Assembly (NCBI RefSeq): GCF_010730955.1
Contig: NZ_AP022577.1
Location: 5,952,001 to 6,016,000 of the forward strand
Direction: 5' to 3'
Length of the DNA stretch: 64,000 nt
DNA from: Mycolicibacterium aubagnense
Lineage (GTDB): Bacteria > Actinomycetota > Actinomycetes > Mycobacteriales > Mycobacteriaceae
In this document: in pieces, positions 49,848 through 57,393 of the stretch
Layout of the letters: each line of letters starts with the position of its first letter
How positions within the stretch are numbered: position 1 is the stretch's first letter
The notes under the pieces: generated by a model
Told to the model about the DNA's origin: nothing
The model's input: the letters and a program-made list of their open reading frames with translations, nothing else
Databases searched by the model: none
Position numbers and translations under genes: made by a program

Positions 49848-50088
49848 TCAAGCTGGGAGCTCCCGGTAGTCGAACCGGTAGCCCTCTCCTGCGAGGTAGT
49901 TCTGCAGGCTGCCGCTGCCCTCGTCGGCGTAGTAGCCGTCGGGGTCGCATTCGCGGCGGATGTGGCTGAGTACGTCATCGACCGGGTCGGTTCATGGCTT
50001 GCCACATGGTCGTGGGGCTCCCGTCGTCGGCGTACACCGTCGCCACCGGGTATTCCGTGTGGATGTCGTTGGGGTAAGAACCGTCCAT
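49848..50088 (-). pseudogene. Small hypothetical gene, frame-broken
   Basis: The first part starts at ATG 50088 (DGSYPNDIHTEYPVATVYADDG, TMWQAMN). Near 49985 the natural-looking sequence continues in another frame without a start codon: DPVDDVLSHIRRECDPDGYY, LQNYLAGEGYRFDYRELPA, stop 49848-49850. Joined, it would be an about 80-residue acidic protein. Real decay, sequencing error or programmed shift cannot be separated here. No family known. Confidence 0.45.
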
Positions 50089-50164
50089 GAAGCGCACGGT
50101 AGGAGCGCCATTGCGCCAGCCGAGCCCGCGGCGCGAATTCACTACCGTCTTCGACGCCGCTGGG

Positions 50165-50413
50165 CTAGCCGTGCCACTCGAATTCACGGCCTACCAGGTC
50201 TGAGAGGTCTGCGCACTCGGTGACCTTGGCGTAGTAGCCGGCTTCTTTGTCGACGGCGTTGCCGTCACCAGTGCGGGGCAGGATGTTGTCTCCGGCCCAG
50301 TCGTCCATTTGGTCGGAATCAGTGAGGTCGGACGGGACGGGTACGTCGAACGTCTCCGTGTGCTCGTGTTCCTCGCCGTCGTACACGTCGGTGAAGGCCA
50401 CCGTGATCTGCAT
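50165..50413 (-). CDS. Small acidic protein (82 aa)
   Basis: ATG 50413 follows a modest AGGAC site. The start of the protein is a beta strand (QITVAFTDVYDGEEHEHTETF), then an acidic middle (DSDQMDDWAGDNIL) and a C-terminal VTECADLSDLVGREFEW. Very acidic, soluble. No family recognised. First of a minus-strand series of tiny genes reading from 51650 down. Confidence 0.5.
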   Translation of the reverse strand: MQITVAFTDVYDGEEHEHTETFDVPVPSDLTDSDQMDDWAGDNILPRTGDGNAVDKEAGYYAKVTECADLSDLVGREFEWHG

Positions 50414-50504
50414 GTGGTTGTCCTGTCTCGGGATCTTGAAGTGGCGTCGGTGCGAGCTGCGGTCTTTCCGTGCTACCGGGTGATCGCGGGGAATTCCTGG
50501 TCGC

Positions 50505-50669
50505 CTAGGTGCCGGGTACTCCGACCGAGTAAGCCAATGCCCCGCATTCTGGGCATTGGCCTGATGGCACCGTCCCACCGGGTTCGATTCGTTCGAGCAG
50601 ATCGGTGATCGGCTCCAATTCGCTTACCTGACAGGTCAATCCGCAGTTGTCGCAGCATGCCTGTGTCAT
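50505..50669 (-). CDS. Small two-site zinc-ribbon protein (54 aa)
   Basis: ATG 50669 has a strong GGGGAG site. The product has CCDNCGLTC near residue 5 and QCPECGALAY near residue 39, giving two CxxC pairs about 30 residues apart, a classic zinc-ribbon framework with an acidic helix between (ELEPITDLLERIEPGG). Likely a zinc-stabilised adaptor or nucleic-acid-binding protein. Frame and Cys spacing make a chance ORF unlikely. Confidence 0.6.
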   Translation of the reverse strand: MTQACCDNCGLTCQVSELEPITDLLERIEPGGTVPSGQCPECGALAYSVGVPGT

Positions 50670-50716
50670 CAGTCTCCCCCGGGTGGTTTTCGAGCGCGTT
50701 CGACCTCGCGGTCGTT

Positions 50717-50974
50717 TCAGCGCACCAGCGCCGAGAAGCCGAAGGCTTCCAGTGCTTCTTGCCAGCTGTCGAAACTGCGATCCAGGTCCCAGTCGGCGTC
50801 GGCGCCGAAGTCGCTAGCCGCGTAGGACCACCGCCCCGAACTGTTCCGTGACACCGCAACCGCGACACCGTCGTCGGACCAGACGCGGACCTCGTCTGCG
50901 TCGCTCTCTGCGTGAAAGTCTGAGCTGATGTCATCGTCGCCGCGGCAGAACTGCAGGCGTTCACTCATGTTCAT
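50717..50974 (-). CDS. Small acidic protein (85 aa)
   Basis: ATG 50974 with AAAGGA just upstream (a second ATG two codons later is possible). The protein is Asp-rich: CRGDDDISSDFHAESDADEV, then a beta region VAVAVSRNSSGRWSYAAS and DLDRSFDSWQEALEAFGF at the end. It is charged like the neighbours at 50165 and 50997. No family recognised. Confidence 0.55.
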   Translation of the reverse strand: MNMSERLQFCRGDDDISSDFHAESDADEVRVWSDDGVAVAVSRNSSGRWSYAASDFGADADWDLDRSFDSWQEALEAFGFSALVR

Positions 50975-50996
50975 GATCCTTTCGGTGGAAACGTGA

Positions 50997-51278
50997 TCAG
51001 CGTTTGAGCGCGGAGAGGCCCGACTGGTCGATGACCAGATTCACGGGCTCGTCGGGACCGCTGCCGTAGCGCCGAGTCAGGCAGGTGTGCAGCTTCTGGT
51101 AATCGGCTTCCTGCGCCAGCGGCCGTGAGCGCACGTAGTCGACAGTGGCGTCGCTGTGCTCGTCGACGCGGGCGTAGCTCATGACGTTCCCGGAAGTGCA
51201 GTGGCCCAGGGAATCCAGGAACACCGCCAGTGGTTCACCATCGTCTTCGAGTACGTAGGCGACGCGGTAATCGCGCAT
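50997..51278 (-). CDS. Small hypothetical protein (93 aa)
   Basis: ATG 51278 with AAAGGACC upstream, the same leader style as the 50974 gene. It starts YRVAYVLEDDGEPLAVFLDSL, then SYARVDEHSDATVDYVRSRP, and ends in EPVNLVIDQSGLSALK. Beta-rich, acidic. No family recognised. Confidence 0.55.
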   Translation of the reverse strand: MRDYRVAYVLEDDGEPLAVFLDSLGHCTSGNVMSYARVDEHSDATVDYVRSRPLAQEADYQKLHTCLTRRYGSGPDEPVNLVIDQSGLSALKR

Positions 51279-51299
51279 GTGTCAGGTCCTTTCGGTGTA

Positions 51300-51650
51300 T
51301 CAGTCGCGAACTGCTCGGGCGCAGTTGTGCAACCCGTCGCCGCTGAGGCTGGTGTAGTCGAAATCAGCGCGCCGGCCTTTCCACGACGCGGCATCGCCGG
51401 GCCCGTGCGGTGCTTCGCTGCGGCCGTCAAGCAGCCATGGCCACAGCTGGCCGGCGAGCTCGTGGGCGGTGTGGCGATCGATGAAGAAGAGTTCAGAGTT
51501 GCCGCCGTAGCCGTCGTCGTCGAAGTACTCCCAGACGCAGATGATTCGGGTAACGGTGAGTAGCTGGATTCGGCCCAGCACACGGTTGATGTCCTCGGGG
51601 GTGTAGCCCTGGGAGAACCGTGCCTCGAATTCGCTCAGGTCGCCGTACAT
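51300..51650 (-). CDS. Small hypothetical protein (116 aa)
   Basis: ATG 51650. Reads as an alpha/beta protein: SEFEARFSQGYTPEDINRVL, TVTRIICVWEYFDDDGYGG, SELFFIDRHTAHELAGQLW. An acidic DDDGYGG turn could bind a cation. It heads the minus-strand small-gene series. No family recognised. Confidence 0.55.
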   Translation of the reverse strand: MYGDLSEFEARFSQGYTPEDINRVLGRIQLLTVTRIICVWEYFDDDGYGGNSELFFIDRHTAHELAGQLWPWLLDGRSEAPHGPGDAASWKGRRADFDYTSLSGDGLHNCARAVRD

Positions 51651-51800
51651 CTCGATCTCTTTTCCCCGGTGTGATCACTGCATGCACCAGCTGCGGACGC
51701 TAGGGCGCGCTGCCACCCCAACTCCGATGCGGCGCGCCTCGGCGCAACTGGACATACCACCTGTGGTCAGCTCGGCCCCATCAAAGTGAAAGGACAGGGG

Positions 51801-51968
51801 ATGGTGCAGGATTCGCAGGCTGGAGCTGAGGCCTTGGAGGAACAGCACGGGCACTGGGGCGATCACAGCCAATACCCGGTGGCGGACTGGCAGTATGAGG
51901 TCGGCAACGGCGACACCCGACTCGGCTACTGGCCCTGGGTCGCGGAGAAGATCGCCACCGCACCATGA
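51801..51968 (+). CDS. Small acidic protein (55 aa)
   Basis: ATG 51801 has AGGACAGGGG just upstream. The product ends YPVADWQYEVGNGDTRLGYW, a sequence style I have seen in small proteins of mycobacterial plasmids and phages. Its stop overlaps the next ATG (ATGA). Soluble; unknown role. Confidence 0.6.
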   Translation: MVQDSQAGAEALEEQHGHWGDHSQYPVADWQYEVGNGDTRLGYWPWVAEKIATAP

Positions 51969-52225
51969 GTGAATGGAAACTGCAGCACGTCACCGGTACA
52001 CGAACCACGTATGCCCGCGAGCTCGAAGGACTCGACCGCATCGTCGCCTACGTCGACTTCGATCAGTGGGAAGACGAGAGCACCCCGCCGTTCTATGAAT
52101 GGTCTGTCCAGGATAGCTCGTGCGGGAAAGTGTTCGAGCAGGATTACGTCGACGGAACCGTCGGCTTGGAAGCCGCGAAAAGGGCGGCCGACAACGCCGC
52201 GGGCCGGCTGTTTCCGGGACGATGA
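51965..52225 (+). CDS. Small hypothetical protein (86 aa)
   Basis: ATG 51965 overlaps the previous stop, and its own stop overlaps the next ATG at 52222. It starts WKLQHVTGTRTTYARELEGL, then IVAYVDFDQWEDESTPPFYEW and an Ala-rich C-terminal helix. The coupled overlaps on both sides argue that the whole series is a real operon. No family recognised. Confidence 0.6.
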   Translation: MSEWKLQHVTGTRTTYARELEGLDRIVAYVDFDQWEDESTPPFYEWSVQDSSCGKVFEQDYVDGTVGLEAAKRAADNAAGRLFPGR

Positions 52226-52560
52226 CCCAAGCGTTGCGTCATCTTCAGAGCGTTTGTCACGACCCCCAAGGTGAGTGGTGCGCATCGCCGCAGTGGCCTA
52301 ACGTGCACGGCATGCGCAAAGCGGAAGCAATCCAAGCCGTTGCCGAACTCCAGGCTCACGTCACCGAGCTGGCGCCCGCTGTAAAACGGCTAGGCCTTCC
52401 CATGGACATTGACAGCATCATCGAAGAGCTCAAACAGCTTGAGGCACTGGCCCGTAGCTCTTACACAGCACGGATGTCACAAGTGGTGGTGGTCCGTGTG
52501 ACAGAGCTGTCCCGGAGACTGTCAGCCGCCGTCCCAGAGGCGCAGGTACGCCTGAACTGA
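52222..52560 (+). CDS. Small helical protein (112 aa)
   Basis: ATG 52222 is coupled to the previous gene; an internal ATG at 52312 is an alternative. The last 80 residues are a long helix pair: RKAEAIQAVAELQAHVTELAPAVKRL, SIIEELKQLEALARSS, VVRVTELSRRLSAAV. Possibly a coiled-coil dimer. No family recognised. Confidence 0.5.
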   Translation: MTQALRHLQSVCHDPQGEWCASPQWPNVHGMRKAEAIQAVAELQAHVTELAPAVKRLGLPMDIDSIIEELKQLEALARSSYTARMSQVVVVRVTELSRRLSAAVPEAQVRLN

Positions 52561-52656
52561 CTCCGTGGCGGTCGGCGTGTCCTCGCGCCCCGGCCGCCGG
52601 TTTGAGCGGATTGCTGTTGTGCTGTGCCGACCAGCACACGTGAGGAGAACCGCGAC

Positions 52657-53022
52657 ATGGCGCTGACACTGGACGAGCTTTACCGCCGCATCGACGACCT
52701 GCATCTCGATGAGCTCGATTTGATTATCACCCGTGACGGAAGCGGATTCGCGGTCGAAGATGACCGTCGCGGTGGTGGTGTCCACGACATTGGTTCCAGC
52801 TACGAGGTTCCCGACTCAGCTGACGAACACGGCCGGTACGTGTTCAGCGCCGGTCCCTGGACCGCGTACCAGTACCACAGCTCGTACACCGCGCCGAACC
52901 GCGGCAACTATGAGCGCGAGATCGAGGACCTGGCCAACGGTGACGTCGTGCGGGTTCTGGTCGGTGTTACCGCGATCAGCGAGAACGACACCTGGGTGTT
53001 CGCGATCCGCTCGGAGGACTGA
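52657..53022 (+). CDS. Hypothetical beta-rich protein (121 aa)
   Basis: ATG 52657 has GAGGAG 9 nt upstream; earlier in-frame ATG and residues lack a site. Sequence: LDELDLIITRDGSGFAVEDD, then RYVFSAGPWTAYQYHSSYT, and EREIEDLANGDVVRVLVGV near the end. Mixed alpha/beta, acidic. No family recognised. Four bp separate it from the next gene. Confidence 0.55.
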   Translation: MALTLDELYRRIDDLHLDELDLIITRDGSGFAVEDDRRGGGVHDIGSSYEVPDSADEHGRYVFSAGPWTAYQYHSSYTAPNRGNYEREIEDLANGDVVRVLVGVTAISENDTWVFAIRSED

Positions 53023-53025
53023 CCG

Positions 53026-53238
53026 GTGACATGGCCCACGGCCGGTGACCGTGTTGCATTCACCCTGGCGCCCAGCGAAGACGTGCGCACCGGGACGGTG
53101 GTCGAGGTCCGCGATCCAGTCCCGCAACGGGACCCGCGGATACGCAGCGTCGACAACACCACGCACGTGCTCATCGCCGACGACCGCGGCGGCCAAGCTG
53201 CGGTCGAACTGAGTGCCATCCAGAAACTGGAGGACTGA
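53026..53238 (+). CDS. Small hypothetical protein (70 aa)
   Basis: GTG 53026, 3 bp after the previous stop. It starts TWPTAGDRVAFTLAPSEDVRTG, a KOW/SH3-like beta-barrel style opening with a second strand TVVEVRDP and THVLIADDRGG later. Short, and probably a single beta-barrel domain. Function unknown. Confidence 0.5.
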   Translation: MTWPTAGDRVAFTLAPSEDVRTGTVVEVRDPVPQRDPRIRSVDNTTHVLIADDRGGQAAVELSAIQKLED

Positions 53239-53240
53239 AC

Positions 53241-53489
53241 GTGGCTGGATTCACCGCGTGGCTCGACACTTTCGTCGACGAGAAAGGCCTCGACCTCGAG
53301 CACCGATTCGATGTCGAGGGGCCTGAGTGGGGCTGGAATTCGATCCCGCTCTCAGTCGTCATCGACACAGCGAAGCAGACCAGCTCCGCTGAGCAGGAGC
53401 AGATTAAGAGCACGTTGGTCGCGATCGACTTCAAGAACGGCGATGTGCTGCATTTCTTCGAACATCTCGCCAAAGCACTTGCGCACTAG
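53241..53489 (+). CDS. Small hypothetical protein (82 aa)
   Basis: GTG 53241, two bp after the previous stop, which supports co-translation. It begins AGFTAWLDTFVDEKGLDLEHRF and has an acidic middle with WGWNSIPLSVVIDTAKQT and a helical tail (HFFEHLAKALAH). No family recognised. Confidence 0.5.
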   Translation: MAGFTAWLDTFVDEKGLDLEHRFDVEGPEWGWNSIPLSVVIDTAKQTSSAEQEQIKSTLVAIDFKNGDVLHFFEHLAKALAH

Positions 53490-53519
53490 CGCGCCTGATT
53501 CGACGACGAAGGGCACAGG

Positions 53520-53807
53520 ATGTCTGACCGGTTCTGGGATGCGATCCGCGACGTGTTGACAGCCGCGGGGGAAGCAAAAACCGCCGATGAGCTGATCGCG
53601 GCTGTGGCCGCTGGCCCTGACCAGGCGGCGGGCTCGGGCGATGCGTTCTTCGCCGGATCCGGTGGCGATGACCAGCTGTTTGACGCGCTGGACCGAAACG
53701 CTTGGGAGGTGTTCGACGTCAAGGCACGCTATTGGTGGAAGGCCCGGTCCACACGGGACAACAGCGTGATCGAGTACGTCGAAGGCGATGTGAAGAAACT
53801 GCGATGA
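53520..53807 (+). CDS. Small hypothetical protein (95 aa)
   Basis: ATG 53520, with GAAGGG nearby. Begins SDRFWDAIRDVLTAAGEAKTA, then a Gly-rich stretch (GSGDAFFAGSGGDDQL) and WEVFDVKARYWWKARSTRDNS. It resembles the neighbours in size and charge. No family recognised. Confidence 0.5.
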   Translation: MSDRFWDAIRDVLTAAGEAKTADELIAAVAAGPDQAAGSGDAFFAGSGGDDQLFDALDRNAWEVFDVKARYWWKARSTRDNSVIEYVEGDVKKLR

Positions 53808-53832
53808 CGGCACGTAGCGGTGGGCAGACTCC

Positions 53833-54012
53833 ATGAGGATCGTCATTCACGCCCCGGTCATCCATTCGTTCATCCACCCCGCCGGACTTCCCCGCAGCGA
53901 GGCTGTGAACATTGCTCAAGGGCTCACCGCGGCTCTGGCCGACATGGGGATCCGGGTCGAACCCAGTGAGATCGAGATCCTGCCCGATTCCGAATGCTCG
54001 TGCCGGGATTGA
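53833..54012 (+). CDS. Small hypothetical protein with C-terminal Cys pair (59 aa)
   Basis: ATG 53833, stop TGA 54010-54012. The product begins [21 protein letters not shown] and ends [14 protein letters not shown], a CxC end that might bind metal. It is below most ORF-length cut-offs but the composition and position in the operon fit a real gene. No family recognised. Confidence 0.45.
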   Translation: MRIVIHAPVIHSFIHPAGLPRSEAVNIAQGLTAALADMGIRVEPSEIEILPDSECSCRD

Positions 54013-54031
54013 CAATCCACGAAGGAGAGAC

Positions 54032-54556
54032 GTGATACCAGCTGCGACGCAGACGGTCGTGATCTACACCGACGGCGCCTGCCATGGAAACCCCGGGCCG
54101 GGAGGCTGGGGAGCGGTGCTGCGGTTTGGTGAACACGAGAAACAACTATTCGGCGGCGAGAAAACCACCACCAACAACCGCATGGAGTTGATGGCTGCGA
54201 TCGTTGCGCTGGAAACGCTCACCGAGCGTTATCCGGTGCAGTTGTGGACCGACTCGCAGTATGTGCGTAACGGCATCACGAGTTGGATCGCCGGTTGGAA
54301 ACGCAAGGGCTGGAAGACCTCGACTGGCCAGCCGGTGAAGAACATCGACCTATGGCAGCGACTCGACAGTGTTGCGGCTGGGTTCGCAGTGGACTGGCAG
54401 TGGGTGAAAGGCCATGCCGGCCATGAAGGTAACGAGCTGGCGGACAAACTCGCCACTCGCGGGGCCATCGAATGCGGTGGATCGACCGGTGCAGTCGACG
54501 CACCGCGAAGCACCGGCAACCGCGGGGGCTCGCGACGCGGACGCCGCCCCCGGTGA
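54032..54556 (+). CDS. rnhA: Ribonuclease HI (174 aa)
   Basis: RNase H catalytic residues are intact: Asp 14 in [19 protein letters not shown], Glu 52 in [10 protein letters not shown], Asp 74 in [11 protein letters not shown], and the late His/Asp pair in [14 protein letters not shown]. It removes the RNA strand of RNA/DNA hybrids, for example primers made during replication, which fits a replicon-borne primase at 1374-4355. GTG 54032 has GAAGGAGA upstream. The C-terminus has a basic Gly/Arg tail ([13 protein letters not shown]) not needed for catalysis. Confidence 0.92.
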   Translation: MIPAATQTVVIYTDGACHGNPGPGGWGAVLRFGEHEKQLFGGEKTTTNNRMELMAAIVALETLTERYPVQLWTDSQYVRNGITSWIAGWKRKGWKTSTGQPVKNIDLWQRLDSVAAGFAVDWQWVKGHAGHEGNELADKLATRGAIECGGSTGAVDAPRSTGNRGGSRRGRRPR

Positions 54557-54591
54557 GCCGCGCGGCCACTCGGTGAGAGCGGAGAAGAGAA

Positions 54592-54888
54592 TTGACCGTC
54601 TACATCGACGATATGCAGAGGCTCGCGCGGGTGGGCCGGCTACAGGCCCGATGGTCACACCTGATGGCCGACACCGACGACGAGCTGCACGCGTTCGCTG
54701 CTCAGCTTGGACTGCGGCGGGCCTGGCATCAGAAACCAGGCACCGCGATCTCCCACTACGACGTCACTGAGACGAAACGTCAACTGGCCCTGCGTCTTGG
54801 CGCGGTACCGATCGGCTACATGAGCCGTGAGTCGATGGATCTGATCAGGCGCCGTCGCGCGACTCTGCATAACTCCGGGGATTGTTGA
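54592..54888 (+). CDS. DUF4031 family protein (98 aa)
   Basis: TTG start with GGAGAAGAG upstream. Family pattern: TVYIDDMQRLARVG, then WSHLMADTDDELHAFAAQLGL, HYDVTETKRQLALRLGAVPI near the end. DUF4031 proteins are small alpha/beta proteins common in actinobacteria and their phages; the function is not established. Located just after the RNase H gene. Confidence 0.75.
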   Translation: MTVYIDDMQRLARVGRLQARWSHLMADTDDELHAFAAQLGLRRAWHQKPGTAISHYDVTETKRQLALRLGAVPIGYMSRESMDLIRRRRATLHNSGDC

Positions 54889-54930
54889 CGATGCTTTCGA
54901 CAAGGAATACCGATCGCGCGTACTTTCGGA

Positions 54931-55167
54931 CTACTGCACCAGTTGAAGGGTCAAGCCCAGAAAGTCGGTGAGGTCACGCACCGAGATGAATCCGAGTGGT
55001 GACGTGCTGTAGTGGCCGGCGTTGATCGCCTCCTGCAGCGCAACGACTTTCTGCTCGTCAGTCCGACGATCAGGCCACCGTTCAAGCACCGTAGTGGCGA
55101 TATCGGTGTGTTCGATGACAATCGGGCTGGGATCGTAGGAAAGAGTGTCTTTGACAGAGACCTTCAT
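54931..55167 (-). CDS. Small hypothetical protein (78 aa)
   Basis: ATG 55167 has AAGGAA upstream. Begins KVSVKDTLSYDPSPIVIEHTDI and has EQKVVALQEAINAGHYSTS with a final SVRDLTDFLGLTLQLVQ. Looks like a short beta-hairpin plus helix. No family recognised. It converges on the DUF4031 gene. Confidence 0.55.
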   Translation of the reverse strand: MKVSVKDTLSYDPSPIVIEHTDIATTVLERWPDRRTDEQKVVALQEAINAGHYSTSPLGFISVRDLTDFLGLTLQLVQ

Positions 55168-55272
55168 GCGGTTCCTTTCTAACTTGATTCGCTGATCAAC
55201 GGCATTGGCGAGCAGTAGTTCTCGAGCGCAAATACGCTAGGCCGCAGCATCTTTGAGCGCGACTGGTGCCTG

Positions 55273-55464
55273 TCAGTCCCAGCGTCCGCGCGCATCTTCT
55301 CGGTCGGCGCAGTTACCACAGAAGCCGTCGTAGCCCTCACCGTCATCGGCGTCCTCTGCGCATCCCTCGGTTCGGCACTGAGAGTTCTCGTGATCCTCGC
55401 ACCGGCCGTTGTAGTGATCATCGCCCGGTTCAGCGCACCCGTTCCATCCACACGCCGCGCTCAC
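55273..55464 (-). CDS. Cys-rich probable zinc protein (63 aa)
   Basis: GTG 55464 overlaps the previous stop by four bases (GTGA), supporting this start. Seven Cys occur in about 50 residues: CGWNGC, NGRCEDH, QCRTEGC, GFCGNC, with His and Asp between. The pattern suggests two short zinc knuckles. Acidic. Function unknown. Confidence 0.55.
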   Translation of the reverse strand: MSAACGWNGCAEPGDDHYNGRCEDHENSQCRTEGCAEDADDGEGYDGFCGNCADREDARGRWD

Positions 55465-55637
55465 GAGCGCGCTGCCTTCTCGCATGCCTCCTGGGCGGTT
55501 GACGCTTCGACGTGGTCAGCCCACGGCTGGTAGCCGTAGTACTGCAAATCTCCCTCGACCTGATGCTCGCCTTCGACAGCTCCGAAGACGAGCAGCGTCC
55601 CGTCGCAATGCGCACCGATCACCGTGTACTTCGCCAT
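55461..55637 (-). CDS. Small hypothetical protein (58 aa)
   Basis: ATG 55637; the longer frame upstream has an unlikely Arg/Pro-rich leader. Product: AKYTVIGAHCDGTLLVFGAV, then EGDLQYYGYQPWADHVEAS and a short helix. Its stop overlaps the next GTG, so it is translationally linked to the Cys-rich gene. No family recognised. Confidence 0.5.
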   Translation of the reverse strand: MAKYTVIGAHCDGTLLVFGAVEGEHQVEGDLQYYGYQPWADHVEASTAQEACEKAARS

Positions 55638-55769
55638 CCTGGATGCACCCCTTCTGTTTTCGTTGCGCTGCACGGTAGGCGCCGACGGCATCTGGTCGCG
55701 ATACGGGCGCGTTTCGCCGGATCTAGCCCGCGCAGTCACGTCCCGCGGTGATCACGTGGACCGGGTCCA

Positions 55770-56009
55770 TCAGCGCCGGATGTTCGGGTACTGCGCCAGG
55801 ATCTCGGGACCGGCGGCGATCACGTCCGCGGCCGACTCGGGATCGGTGAGGTCGACGGCGGTGTCGAGGCCGACGTAACCGTCGCTGCTGTCGGAGAGTT
55901 GGCCGAGCACCAGTTGCTTGGCGGTGGCGGACTTGATGCGAAACAAGCTGGGGTTCCACTGCGCTTCGGAGCGCAGCTGCACAAGGTCGTCGACTTTGAA
56001 TGAGGTCAT
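55770..56009 (-). CDS. Small hypothetical protein (79 aa)
   Basis: ATG 56009 is the most plausible start; the longer frame upstream overlaps the divergent gene and reads poorly. Sequence: TSFKVDDLVQLRSEAQWNPSLF, SATAKQLVLGQLSDSSDG, GLDTAVDLTDPESAAD. Beta-rich beginning, acidic. No family recognised. Confidence 0.5.
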   Translation of the reverse strand: MTSFKVDDLVQLRSEAQWNPSLFRIKSATAKQLVLGQLSDSSDGYVGLDTAVDLTDPESAADVIAAGPEILAQYPNIRR

Positions 56010-56183
56010 GGCTCGCACGCTCACACGTCCGCTTCGGTGCACGCCAACGCGGCGCGTTTCTGATCGTTGTCTGGGCGTGGCCGGCGTGTCGAATCGCCGG
56101 CAACCCCGTTCACGCCGAAAGGTGTTGCACTGTGCGAGGAGGCCCGCACGATTGCGCGGGCCCGTGGCACGAGGAACCGAAAC

Positions 56184-56459
56184 ATGCTCAGCGACTGGGA
56201 ACAGCACCCGATACCGCCAGGGAAGCTGCCGGACATGTCTCTGCGGCATTCTCCCGAGCTTCGGTTCCGGCCCAACACCGTCAACGTGCGGCGCAATGGT
56301 GATGGGGTCGTAGTCATCGTGAAGATCAGCGGAAACCGACTTCTGGGTAGGGGAGACCTGCCGCACCCCGGAACAGTTGACCGCTGGGAGTGGGATCGGG
56401 ATCGTGACCCAGCAGAGCAATGGATCGATGACCTCATCAGCACGGTGGCCGACCGGTGA
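56184..56459 (+). CDS. Small hypothetical protein (91 aa)
   Basis: ATG 56184 with GAGGAACC upstream; the longer frame from 56067 lacks a site. The protein has LSDWEQHPIPPGKLPDMSLRH, NTVNVRRNGDGVVVIVKISG, WDRDRDPAEQWIDDLIST. Its stop overlaps the GTG of the next gene. No family recognised. Confidence 0.5.
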   Translation: MLSDWEQHPIPPGKLPDMSLRHSPELRFRPNTVNVRRNGDGVVVIVKISGNRLLGRGDLPHPGTVDRWEWDRDRDPAEQWIDDLISTVADR

Positions 56460-56770
56460 CGTGCCGATACGGAGCTAAGCGCGTGTACGCCTCTGAACCG
56501 CTTGCTGTCCAAGGGGCCGAGAACATTCGCGCGAAAGTGGAAGCCGCTAGTCGCACTTACGACACGCTGCACCCGTACAAGTGTCCCGACGCAAATCACT
56601 GGCACCTGTCGCACCACGAGCAGGGGCATGTGACGTGCCCGGTGTGCCGCCAAACCGCGCCGGCATGGAAGCTCCCGGAGTCCTGGTCCTGGGTCGTGGC
56701 CGCGCATTCGCCTGGTGGACAGGGGTGTTCGGGCGAATCGATGTGTGTGGAAGACAAGGCAGATGTATGA
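56456..56770 (+). CDS. Small zinc-ribbon-like protein (104 aa)
   Basis: GTG 56456 couples to the previous stop. It contains YKCPDANHWHLSHHEQG and HVTCPVCRQTAPAWK: C-x6-H-x4-H and CPVC, a Cys/His set that could bind zinc. A C-terminal GQGCSGESMC adds two Cys. It is linked to the next gene by an ATGA overlap. Function unknown; a nucleic-acid-binding role is possible. Confidence 0.55.
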   Translation: MTCRYGAKRVYASEPLAVQGAENIRAKVEAASRTYDTLHPYKCPDANHWHLSHHEQGHVTCPVCRQTAPAWKLPESWSWVVAAHSPGGQGCSGESMCVEDKADV

Positions 56771-57144
56771 ACGCTAGCCGCGACAGACAGTTCGACCGTG
56801 CGGCTCGGCGCGAGAACCTGGAATCCATCAAGGCGCGCCCTCCAGGACCGCCGCTGCCTATGACTGTTGCCACCTTGTTTCCGGCCCAGACCGATGAGTC
56901 AGGCACCACTTGGTATCGCACGGGGCCTCGAAACCACGACACCTGGACTAGCGACCCAGCGCGGGCCCATCCTGACTACGCAAGCGCCGCAACGTTTTGT
57001 GGGCGTAAGCCGATGACGGCGGGCGACCGTACCGCCGTGCTGCAGTTCGCGTCGATGCTTCGAACCCGAGCAGAGCTGGGCTCGCACTGCAACTGCGGGC
57101 CGGGCCACGGGTGCGTTTGTGCAGGCGAATCTACTTGCGGGTGA
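56767..57144 (+). CDS. Hypothetical protein with Cys-rich tail (125 aa)
   Basis: ATG 56767 in the ATGA overlap. The start is basic (NASRDRQFDRAARRENLESI), the middle neutral (TVATLFPAQTDESGTTWYRT), and the end has HCNCGPGHGCVCAGESTCG, six Cys in 20 residues, a likely metal-binding tail. Unusual for a soluble bacterial protein of this size. No family recognised. Confidence 0.5.
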   Translation: MNASRDRQFDRAARRENLESIKARPPGPPLPMTVATLFPAQTDESGTTWYRTGPRNHDTWTSDPARAHPDYASAATFCGRKPMTAGDRTAVLQFASMLRTRAELGSHCNCGPGHGCVCAGESTCG

Positions 57145-57393
57145 AGAGCAGCACGGCGATCTCGACAAGATGAAGTCCGTCGACTACCTGTTCGTGGTGA
57201 TCGATGGCGCGGTCGACACCATCGCCAGAGGGCGGCCCTCAAAACAGCTTCAGCAGCCCCAGTCCCGAGACGTGTTGGAGTCGCCTCCGCGGCCGAGCCG
57301 CGGCCAGCTTGACCGCTAGCGAACAGCGGTCTCGGGCCACTCGCCGCCGTCATAGTCAGAAATGAACGAAGGCCCCTTCGGCCGGCGTAGTCG

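Noticed and set aside
57119..57319. Possible 66-codon plus-strand gene overlapping the end of 56767-57144
   Set aside because: Starts inside the neighbouring gene, no ribosome site, ends in an unstructured Pro/Arg run.
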